In this document: in pieces, positions 56,390 to 64,000 of the stretch | How positions within the stretch are numbered: the first letter of the stretch is position 1 | Layout: every line of letters starts with the position of its first letter | From: an uncultured Candidatus Saccharibacteria bacterium | GTDB taxonomy: Bacteria; Patescibacteriota; Saccharimonadia; Saccharimonadales; Saccharimonadaceae | NCBI GenBank assembly: GCA_947166125.1 | Contig: CAMVCW010000001.1 | Coordinates: 219,104-283,103 of the forward strand | DNA length: 64,000 nt | Reading direction: 5' to 3' | Position numbers and translations under genes: made by a program | Notes under the pieces: model-generated | What the model was told of the DNA's origin: nothing | Seen by the model: only the letters and a program-made list of their open reading frames with translations | The model's database searches: none

Positions 56390-57832
56390 ATGTTAAGTTT
56401 AAATAAAAAGAAAAAAGTGGCGTTTTCGGCATTGGCGGTTACGGCTTTGGCCCTGCCGGTGTCGGTATTAGCTGTAAATAAGATTAGTTCATTTGAGAAT
56501 ACCTATGCGGCAACTATGCCAGCTAGTTTTAAAGACCAAAATTTTTACGATTGTGTGTTGGCGGAATTTCAGAGCGAGTTTCCGAACGAAACGGTAGCTA
56601 GTACTGGGCTGACTGATGCGCAGTTGGCAAAGATTAAGACGGTTTGGTGTCCCGGAAATGATAATAGTAAAATTTCTGATGCTACCGGTATAGAAAAAAT
56701 GACTGCGGTAACGGGTATTACGCTTAATAAAAATAGCTTGAAGACAATAGATGTTTCAAAAAATGTTAATTTGATTGTCTTGGCTTTGACCGAGAACCAA
56801 CTAACTTCCCTGGATGTGTCGAAAAATCCAGAATTAATGAATCTTAGAGTATATGGTAATTCGTTGACTTCCTTGGATGTGTCACATAATCCTAAACTTG
56901 AAGTTCTTTTGGCACACAGTAATTCGTTAACTTCTATGGATATTTCGAGTAATTCTGATTTGACTGACCAATTTACCGTTGACGATATTTTGGTGAAGGC
57001 TAACATCTCGCCGATAATCACTACCGTGTCGCCAAGCTATGACCTGTCTGAGTTGAATATAATCAATTCCACTCAGACTATTAGCAACACAAGTAATTAC
57101 ACGTTTAATAGCAATAAGAATACTATTATAGTAAATAATTACAGTGGTGCCGGTGGGGTCATACAAATCTCTTCGTCGGCTCAAGGCAGGACGTATAAAT
57201 TACAACTACCAAAGTTTGTGAAGTTTGATGCTAATAGTGGAGATAATTCTCCGTTGGCCGTTAGTTGTTATTCTATTGCGGCGACGGGAGCTTGTTCTGT
57301 AACTGTTCCATCTGCGATGCCAACTAGATCAGGATATGATTTTAAAGGTTATGCAGATTCGGCTAATGCTGAAAATGCGATTTATAATGTGGGAGGATCT
57401 ATAAGTTTGACTGAGCCAAAAACCGTCTATGCTGTTTGGAATAAGAAAAGTACAAATATAGACGATAATGGTGGCAACAGCGGTGATAGTAATAATGATA
57501 ACGGTGGGGATGGAACAGGTGATGTAGATGGTGGGGATACGAATGGTAATAACAATACCAGTGATGACACGAATGGTGGGGATACAGACGATAAGGATAG
57601 CGATACGAGTGGGACGAGTACGGCCAGCGATGGCAATAGCGGGGAAGAGGATGATACGCCAGTGCCGAGCACTTCGAAGAAAGGTATTACTCCAGACACT
57701 GGGGCGAATACGAAGACAGAGGAGAACGGCAACCTAGTGGTAACTTATGCTTTACCGATGGTAGTGATAGTGCTAGCTGGAATATTATTCAAGAGAAACA
57801 GAAGTAAGAAATATATAAAGTTTGAACGGTAG
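56390..57832 (+). CDS. Surface protein with leucine-rich repeats, Listeria-Bacteroides-type repeat and sorting-like C-terminus
   Basis: LTSLDVSKNPELMNLRVYGNSLTSLDVSHNPKL; FKGYADSANAENAIYNVGGSISLTEPKTVYAVW; C-term TPDTGANT...TM-KRNRSKK. Confidence 0.82.
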   Translation: MLSLNKKKKVAFSALAVTALALPVSVLAVNKISSFENTYAATMPASFKDQNFYDCVLAEFQSEFPNETVASTGLTDAQLAKIKTVWCPGNDNSKISDATGIEKMTAVTGITLNKNSLKTIDVSKNVNLIVLALTENQLTSLDVSKNPELMNLRVYGNSLTSLDVSHNPKLEVLLAHSNSLTSMDISSNSDLTDQFTVDDILVKANISPIITTVSPSYDLSELNIINSTQTISNTSNYTFNSNKNTIIVNNYSGAGGVIQISSSAQGRTYKLQLPKFVKFDANSGDNSPLAVSCYSIAATGACSVTVPSAMPTRSGYDFKGYADSANAENAIYNVGGSISLTEPKTVYAVWNKKSTNIDDNGGNSGDSNNDNGGDGTGDVDGGDTNGNNNTSDDTNGGDTDDKDSDTSGTSTASDGNSGEEDDTPVPSTSKKGITPDTGANTKTEENGNLVVTYALPMVVIVLAGILFKRNRSKKYIKFER

Positions 57833-57846
57833 AGTTTATAAGAATA

Positions 57847-57875
57847 AATCAGCCTTGTGAGGGGGCTGATTTTTG
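57847..57875 (+). terminator. Intrinsic terminator
   Basis: ATCAGCC-ttgtgagg-GGGCTGATTTTT. Confidence 0.75.
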
Positions 57876-57912
57876 TAGTGGGGATAAAGGCAGGTTTGGT
57901 ATAATGAGAAAT

Positions 57913-58650
57913 ATGAAACTGAAAACTCGGAGGATAGTGGTAGCAATAACTGTACTGGTGGGGGTAGCTGTGTGGCTAGTGTTAAATCCGGCGAGCTATG
58001 AAACTATCTTGACGCAAGCGGGTGGTGGTGAAAATGAAAATGTCGAAGCGGATTATGCAGCGGAAGCGGTAACTGAAGCAAACGAAAACGCACCGCTAGC
58101 GACAGAAATTTTAGAAAAATTAGAGGTGAAGGGGCGAGCGCCGAAAACTGGGTATTCGCGGGAAGAATTTTATAAAAATTGGCCAACAGTGGATGGATGC
58201 AATTTGCGACAGAAAATTATAAAGAGAGAGTTTGGCGATACGGCGGTGCTGGATGGGTGTACGGTGGTGGCCGGGGAATTTGACGAGCCATATACTGGTG
58301 AGCATCGAATATTTACGGAAAAATCGCAGATTTCTAAAATACAGATAGACCATGTAGTGGCACTAAGTGATGCGTGGCAAAAGGGGGCGCAGTATATGGA
58401 AAAAGAGGTGAGATATAAGATAGCGACGGACCCGCTGAATTTACTAGCAGTGGACGGCCCGGCGAATGAGCAAAAATCTGACGGTGATGCGGCGACTTGG
58501 TTGCCGAGCAATAAGAAGTTTCGGTGTCAATATGTGGCGCGGCAAGTATCGGTAAAATATAAGTACGGATTATGGGTGACGGAGGCAGAAAAAACCGCCA
58601 TCTCTAATGTATTAACGAATTGCCCCAAAGAGCCGGCGATTGGTGTATAA
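57913..58650 (+). CDS. Membrane-anchored/secreted HNH nuclease-like protein (DUF1524-type)
   Basis: N-terminal TM; KIQIDHVVALSDAWQKGAQ...DPLNLLAVDGPANEQKSDGDAATWLPSNKKFRC. Confidence 0.8.
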   Translation: MKLKTRRIVVAITVLVGVAVWLVLNPASYETILTQAGGGENENVEADYAAEAVTEANENAPLATEILEKLEVKGRAPKTGYSREEFYKNWPTVDGCNLRQKIIKREFGDTAVLDGCTVVAGEFDEPYTGEHRIFTEKSQISKIQIDHVVALSDAWQKGAQYMEKEVRYKIATDPLNLLAVDGPANEQKSDGDAATWLPSNKKFRCQYVARQVSVKYKYGLWVTEAEKTAISNVLTNCPKEPAIGV

Positions 58651-58675
58651 TAAACGTAAGTAAAGTGGAGATGTT

Positions 58676-59359
58676 ATGAAAAAATATGTTTGGAGCGGAA
58701 TTATTGGTGCGGTGATTTTGACAGTTGGCGCATTTTTGCTGGGGAGGTTTGTATTCCCTAGTTATAAAATGACAAGTTTGCCAGTGCCAGAGCTAGCAGA
58801 AGGGCAAAGGGGTGAGCTAGGAATAGATAAAAATATAAATGAAGCTACGATAGATAATTATTTAGGGCGGAGTGATGCGGTGTATCGGGATCTCAGAATG
58901 TTGAAAGACCCCGGAAATTACGAAGCGATTGGTGGGGATGCGTACCTTTCTGGATTTGTGGATGGGTTTGAGGTGGTGCCGTATCCGTATATTGTAAATG
59001 TAGAGGGCTTGCCGGAAGCAGTGGGCGATACGTATAAGGGTGAGACTTTATTTACTTTTGATGGCTCTAATTATAAGGCGAATTATAGAGAATCTATGCA
59101 GATATTGGAGGATTTGTTCCCGAAAGACAAGATTATTTTCTTGATGTGTGGTGGCGGCGGATATAGTGGGATGATGAAAAATATGTTGGTGGCGCTGGGT
59201 TGGGATGCGAATAAAATATATGATGTGGGCGGATATTGGTTTTACGAAGGTAAAAACAATGTAAAGGTAAAGCGTGTGCTAGATGATGGTTCGGCGGTGT
59301 ATGATTTCTATAAAGTACCATATCATACAATAGATTTTGATGTTTTGACGGAGAAATAG
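58676..59359 (+). CDS. Membrane-anchored rhodanese-like protein
   Basis: N-terminal TM; KIIFLMCGGGGYSGMMKNMLVALGWDANKIYDVGGYWFY. Confidence 0.75.
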   Translation: MKKYVWSGIIGAVILTVGAFLLGRFVFPSYKMTSLPVPELAEGQRGELGIDKNINEATIDNYLGRSDAVYRDLRMLKDPGNYEAIGGDAYLSGFVDGFEVVPYPYIVNVEGLPEAVGDTYKGETLFTFDGSNYKANYRESMQILEDLFPKDKIIFLMCGGGGYSGMMKNMLVALGWDANKIYDVGGYWFYEGKNNVKVKRVLDDGSAVYDFYKVPYHTIDFDVLTEK

Positions 59360-59842
59360 ATGGCAAAAAAGAAAAATCGTAAAATTTTACCACTGGTGAT
59401 GGCACTGATTGTGGTAGTGCTAGGTAGTATATTATTTGTAGGCGCGGCGAGTGGTTGGTTTGATAATCATAAAGTAAAACTAGACGCAGAATATTATGCA
59501 GATGGAGCAGAGTTTATGGAGTTAACAGCTGGTGAATATGAAGGATTGATAGAAGCGAAAAAATCTTTTGTAGTGATGGTGGACCAAAGTGGGTGTACTA
59601 CGGCGGATAGACTACGCGAATATGTGACGCGATATATGACAGAGACGGGGATTTTGGTATATAGAATGATGTTTGCGGAGGTAAAGGAATCATCTTTACA
59701 TGAAAAGGTAAAATACTATCCATCTGTTGCTATGGTGTCTAAGGGCAAGGTGGTGGCGTATTTAAGGGCAGATGAAGATGCGGATGCGGACAAATATAAC
59801 AATTATGATGCTTTTAAAGCGTGGATAGGGAAGTACTTGTAA
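59360..59842 (+). CDS. Membrane-anchored thioredoxin-like protein with single cysteine
   Basis: TM; FVVMVDQSGCTTADRLREYV...YYPSVAMVSKGKVVAYL. Confidence 0.65.
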   Translation: MAKKKNRKILPLVMALIVVVLGSILFVGAASGWFDNHKVKLDAEYYADGAEFMELTAGEYEGLIEAKKSFVVMVDQSGCTTADRLREYVTRYMTETGILVYRMMFAEVKESSLHEKVKYYPSVAMVSKGKVVAYLRADEDADADKYNNYDAFKAWIGKYL

Positions 59843-60038
59843 TGATATTTTTGTTTTTTTGGTTGAAAGTATAATAGTATTGAGTTTTTTGTTGTGGAAA
59901 AGTCGGCGCAATAAAGCTTAAAAATTATTTAAAAATTGCTTGACAATGAAATTATGCTTATGTAAAATAAAAAGTGTTAAAGGTCATATATTGACACAAA
60001 TATAAAATAATTCTGCTTAGCAGAAGGAGAAAAATGAT

Positions 60039-60635
60039 ATGAAAAAATTAGCAATTGCAGCTTCGTCGGTAGCTCTCGCAGCAATGCCAGTAGTTGGTGT
60101 GTTCGCAGTTGATGACATTGACGTAGTAGATACTATTAAGGTTACAGTTGATTCTTCCTGTACCTTTAGGACTTCTAGCGATGGTACGCTTGATGGCGCT
60201 TATACTGCGCATGGTTCGAATGGTCAAACAGTGACCCCATCCGTTAGCGGTGGAACTAATGTGCACACATTTAACGTGTTCTGCAACAATAATAAAGGCT
60301 ATACTGTAACTGCTACCGCTCAAGCATTGTCAAATATTGATAGCGCTACTCCAGCGATTGCTGATACATTTGCATACAAGGCTGATTTGTCGGGTTTGAC
60401 TACTACGAGTGGTTGGCATGCTCAATTTGCTCCTGTAACTGAGGGCGTTTCGGTTACTCAGTTGCCTGATGCTGGTACCGGAACTATTATTACTAGAAGC
60501 GGTAGCACTGCAACTGCTGGTGATGCTTGGACGGCGACCTACACCGCTAAGATTGGTTCTGAAACCAAGGCTGGTAACTACGAAGGTACGATTACCTATA
60601 ACTTGCTCGCAACTCCTGCTAATGCTAGCAACTAA
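60039..60635 (+). CDS. Secreted protein related to the N-terminal domains of the large surface proteins
   Basis: Signal peptide; DSSCTFRTSSDG...TFNVFCNNNKGYTVTATAQALSN. Confidence 0.7.
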   Translation: MKKLAIAASSVALAAMPVVGVFAVDDIDVVDTIKVTVDSSCTFRTSSDGTLDGAYTAHGSNGQTVTPSVSGGTNVHTFNVFCNNNKGYTVTATAQALSNIDSATPAIADTFAYKADLSGLTTTSGWHAQFAPVTEGVSVTQLPDAGTGTIITRSGSTATAGDAWTATYTAKIGSETKAGNYEGTITYNLLATPANASN

Positions 60636-60654
60636 GTTATATAATAGCTTGCAA

Positions 60655-60682
60655 AATCCTCTCGGAAACGGGAGGATTTTTG
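60655..60682 (+). terminator. Intrinsic terminator
   Basis: AATCCTCtCG-gaaa-CGgGAGGATTTTT. Confidence 0.85.
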
Positions 60683-60709
60683 TGTTATAATGGTTAGAAA
60701 GGAGGTAAA

Positions 60710-61279
60710 TTGAGCAAAAATAATAGGAAGAAGTATCGATTATGGGTAGGAGTATTTTTGGTGCTAGTTGTGGTAGTTCTGATCGCTGTATTGCTGGCAA
60801 ATATGATGAAAGGGGAAGAATCGGGCGATATGAAAATTGGCGGAGAAGCGAAAGTGGCAGGAATGGTATGCAAAAGTGCGTCGTCGTTGCATCCGGCACT
60901 CACTAGTGTGGAAGTGGATTCTTATACCAATACAATTACGGCAAACTTTAGCGATGATAAACTGTTGTCTATTTCGTTGCTTTATGAAGGGGAATATGGG
61001 ACGGCAAAGAATGCAGAATCGGCGGAAACTTATGCGAGGTCAGACTACAATGATGTTTTGATCAAAAGGTATGGTGAGGATATAGAGATATTTTCGTCTA
61101 TTTTTTCTGTTGACGGAACAAAAATGCAGTTTATACAAACGACACGAGATATAGGTAGAATAAATGAAAATACAGTGGAGTATTTTCTCTTGGATCGGGG
61201 GACGAATATTGCGAAATCGCTAGATGGACTTAAAAAGCAGTATGAGGCTAAAGGTTTCTCTTGCGAAATATCCGATTAA
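60710..61279 (+). CDS. Membrane-anchored hypothetical protein (TTG start)
   Basis: SD aaaggaggtaaa then TTG; N-terminal TM. Confidence 0.7.
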   Translation: MSKNNRKKYRLWVGVFLVLVVVVLIAVLLANMMKGEESGDMKIGGEAKVAGMVCKSASSLHPALTSVEVDSYTNTITANFSDDKLLSISLLYEGEYGTAKNAESAETYARSDYNDVLIKRYGEDIEIFSSIFSVDGTKMQFIQTTRDIGRINENTVEYFLLDRGTNIAKSLDGLKKQYEAKGFSCEISD

Positions 61280-61311
61280 GCGTATAATATAGAGCAATAT
61301 GAGGAGGTATA

Positions 61312-62292
61312 ATGGCAAAAAATAGAAAAATACTAACTTATTTAGTCGGTATCGTAATGATGCTAGCAAGTATCTTGGTACCTTGCGGTGCGGTGTCGGC
61401 CTTCACAGTGTCGCCACAAGATCAGGAATATGTGCTGACTCCTGGGCAGACAGTAACAGGAGAAGTGAAGGCGTTTAACCCGAGCGATGCAGGGGAAGAT
61501 TTCTATTATGTTGTAGAAGCAGTACCATATTCGGTGAGCGACGACGGGAAATACTCGCCGGGTTTTGATGCTATGAATGATCATACTGATATCGTGAATT
61601 GGGTGACGATATCAGATGGTGATGAATCAGGAGCGGAAGAGGTACATGGAGTATTGAGGCCGGGCGAGGAAGGGAAGGCATATTATACAATTACGGTGCC
61701 GAAGGACGCAAAAGGGGGAGGACAATATTTTGGTGTACGAGTAAAAACAGATGCGGAGGCAACGCGGAAAGCGAGTAGCAACGATACTGTGGCGATTAAG
61801 GAAGTCCTAGGGATAGTCTCGTTGGTTTATGTGGAGGTATCAGGTGATATCGTGGTGAAGGGTGAGATTATGGATAATAACATTCCATCATTTGTTTTAA
61901 CACCGCCGATTAGTGCGTCATTTGTAGTAAAAAATGAAGGAAATACGCATGCAAAGATAAGTTATGGTATGCAAGTACTCCCTCTATTCTCGGATGAAGA
62001 AGTTTATACTACTGAGGAAGATATGGGATCAAGTTATGTGTTGCCAGGAGCAACGCGGATGATTACGCAATCTTGGGATAATTCGCCCGTGGTGGGGGCG
62101 TTTAGGGTACGGCAGACAGTGTATTATGACTCCACTGATAACGAGCCGAGCGTGACAGAAAAAATAGTAATTATTTGTCCAATTTGGTTGATATTTATTA
62201 TTGTATTCGTAATATTTGCCTTGATATTCTACTTTGTGGCGAGGGCGAAGGCTAGGAAAAAGGCGGCAAAGTCTAAAAGTAATCAAAATTAG
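61312..62292 (+). CDS. DUF916/WxL-like exported protein with C-terminal TM
   Basis: Signal peptide; FTVSPQDQEYVLTPGQTVTGEVKAFNPSD; C-terminal TM and basic tail. Confidence 0.65.
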   Translation: MAKNRKILTYLVGIVMMLASILVPCGAVSAFTVSPQDQEYVLTPGQTVTGEVKAFNPSDAGEDFYYVVEAVPYSVSDDGKYSPGFDAMNDHTDIVNWVTISDGDESGAEEVHGVLRPGEEGKAYYTITVPKDAKGGGQYFGVRVKTDAEATRKASSNDTVAIKEVLGIVSLVYVEVSGDIVVKGEIMDNNIPSFVLTPPISASFVVKNEGNTHAKISYGMQVLPLFSDEEVYTTEEDMGSSYVLPGATRMITQSWDNSPVVGAFRVRQTVYYDSTDNEPSVTEKIVIICPIWLIFIIVFVIFALIFYFVARAKARKKAAKSKSNQN

Positions 62293-62339
62293 CTGAAAAC
62301 GTATATATAATATATGGTGAGGTAAAATCAGCAAAATAT

Positions 62340-62388
62340 ACGCTATATCTAGTGTTTAGGGGGCGCGAAATGCTAGATATAGCGTTTT
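62340..62388. terminator. Convergent-gene hairpin
   Basis: CGCTATATCTAG-loop-CTAGATATAGCG followed by TTTT. Confidence 0.75.
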
Positions 62389-62425
62389 GAATTATATTCA
62401 TATATGGTACGAAGTCATTATTAGA

Positions 62426-63001
62426 CTATTTGGCGAGTATTTTTTCGATGTAGGCTTCTTTGGCTGGAGTTACTACTATAGTTTCTGCCCAAGCTTCTTT
62501 GGCGGGTACATCTACTACTGTTTCGTCCCAAGCCGCAGAGATAAGATAGGTTTCGGGGATATATTCGTACCATGGGCCGCCACCGTACCATACACCGCCG
62601 TGATAGCTACAAGTGCCACGCCCGGCGGAGCCAGAATATTCGCCATCGCGACAACGCGAAAGAGCACAAGTGCCGCTTTTGTAGCTAATGGTGGTTTTAA
62701 TACAAACTGCTACTTGGCGAGTGCCGTATTGTGCTGGATGGTGCACGACATGTGTTTTGGCTGGTTCTGCAGGGTGATCAACTGTTTTGGTAACTTCTGG
62801 TTCTGCTTCGTGAAAAATATAAGTAGAATATCTATTCCCATCTTCGTCTTGGCAGGTATCGGTGATAGTGGTGCCGTCGCAAATTCTTTGCCATTTGGCG
62901 TCTTCGATGCTTTTACTGATGTTGGCGGAAATTATCCCTACGGTACAGATTGAACCAAGGATAGAGAGCGCGATTAATGTTTTCTTGAAAAACTTTCCCA
63001 T
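62426..63001 (-). CDS. Exported Cys-containing hypothetical protein
   Basis: N-terminal TM; CRDGEYSGSAGRGTCSYHGGVWYGG motif (DUF3761-like). Confidence 0.65.
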   Translation of the reverse strand: MGKFFKKTLIALSILGSICTVGIISANISKSIEDAKWQRICDGTTITDTCQDEDGNRYSTYIFHEAEPEVTKTVDHPAEPAKTHVVHHPAQYGTRQVAVCIKTTISYKSGTCALSRCRDGEYSGSAGRGTCSYHGGVWYGGGPWYEYIPETYLISAAWDETVVDVPAKEAWAETIVVTPAKEAYIEKILAK

Positions 63002-63024
63002 ATAAATAAAACCTTTATCTTTCT

Positions 63025-63053
63025 ATTGTACCACATTTTATTAAAAAAGTCAA
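63025..63053 (-). promoter_or_regulatory. Promoter TTGACT-N17-TACAAT
   Basis: + strand attgta 63025-63030, agtcaa 63048-63053. Confidence 0.75.
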
Positions 63054-63133
63054 TATTAACTGGGGTGAAAAGAGCTAATAGTTATGGAATAGAAGATATT
63101 GTGGAAAAATGTAAAAATTGTGCGAAAAAAGTG

Positions 63134-63162
63134 TTGACATGGGGCAAAATCTGCGATATAAT
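63134..63162 (+). promoter_or_regulatory. Consensus promoter TTGACA-N17-TATAAT for 23S rRNA
   Basis: ttgacatggggcaaaatctgcgatataat. Confidence 0.85.
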
Positions 63163-63454
63163 GGGGGAAGTTTAAGCAAGTCGAGTCTTCGACCTCTACA
63201 AAAAGAAAAAGGAAAGCGAGGAAATCTTTTGAGGTCGCTTGTACGGCTTCAGAATATATCTTCAAGACTCTCCGGATTAACAATTTGGAATTAACGATGA
63301 AAAGATTTTAAAGACGGAACGAGTAATTGAATTTCAAACTTCGTAAATCGTAGGAAGCGAGTAAAATAAAAATTTATTTTCATTTTCGAGCTGACGCCCG
63401 ATTTTCTAGTTTGATGAAATCAAACTTCGATTGCTAGTTAAGTCAATGCATAAA

Positions 63455-64000
63455 AAGGTAATTAAGGGCACTGATAGTGGATGCCTTGACAATCAATACC
63501 GATGAAGGCCGTAGAAGTCTGCGATAAGCCTCGGGGATCTGACAACGAGAAATGATCCGGGGATTGCCGAATGGGGAAACCTAATATGGGTCATGCCATA
63601 TTGCGCCTATCTGAACACATAGGGTAGGGAGCGGGAACGGACCGAACTGAATCATCTTAGTAGGCCCAGGAAAAGAGAATAACCAATGATTCCGAAAGTA
63701 GTGGCGAGCGAAATTGGAACAGTCTAAACCTTAAGATAACCATACGGTTTAACGGCCAGAGTTATTAAAGGGGTTGCGAAATTAGATAATTTTTATGCTG
63801 AATTGTAGATTTTTCGACAGTTCGGCATAAAAACTGACAGCGTTAACTGAGCAGATAATGAGAAAATCCTTTTGATCCTAGCAGAAGTGGAAGGAATGCC
63901 ACGCCAAAGAAGGTGAAAGTCCTGTACGCGAAAGGGTCATAGGCATTATATATCTATTTTCAAGTAGGACGGGGCACGAGAAACCCTGTTTGAATCCGGC
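63455..64000 (+). rRNA. 23S ribosomal RNA, 5' part (continues past the window end)
   Basis: ggtaattaagggcactgatagtggatgccttgac...gatgaaggccg...ctgcgataagcctcgggga...ccgaatggggaaaccta; start approximate. Confidence 0.95.

Noticed and set aside
1-64000. UGA recoding (genetic code 25, as in SR1/Gracilibacteria)
   Set aside because: In-frame TGA acts as terminator in well-identified genes (grpE ends AAA ATT TGA; radA ends AAA TGA overlapping the ruvC ATG).

Overview
The window looks like a chromosomal segment from a small-genome, host-associated bacterium. A Saccharibacteria/TM7-like CPR lineage is my inference from gene content and not proven; TGA is used as a stop codon, so genetic code 25 is not in use. 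Housekeeping genes: hrcA-grpE, an L25-family protein, class I aldolase, tpiA, folD, murB, recA-recX, truB, rpsO-pnp, lepA, tsaE-tsaB, murC, radA-ruvC-ruvA, rplS, rnhB, ychF, hppA, tRNA-fMet, tRNA-Gly, tRNA-His and the 5' part of a 23S rRNA. These are interleaved with many predicted pilin-like, membrane-anchored and secreted surface proteins. The most interesting signals are: (1) GC-rich palindromic elements inserted in frame inside conserved proteins (truB, the TsaE domain, lepA, the TsaE/TsaB junction), two of them clearly homologous and read in the same frame, which resembles Rickettsia palindromic elements; (2) a recurrent TGN-TATAAT-N6-ATG arrangement that predicts transcription starting exactly at the AUG (leaderless mRNAs), alongside a second class of TTGACA-N17-TAYAAT promoters with conserved flanks; (3) unusual fusions: degenerate PfkB-like domain + class I aldolase, TsaE + TsaB, RNase HII + YraN; (4) a dihydrolipoamide-dehydrogenase-like protein with both redox cysteines replaced; (5) an initiator tRNA lacking one of the three conserved anticodon-stem G-C pairs; (6) a CIRCE operator over the hrcA -35; (7) structured leaders (pnp hairpin, nested palindromes, an attenuator-like hairpin). 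No CRISPR array, transposase or reverse transcriptase was seen.
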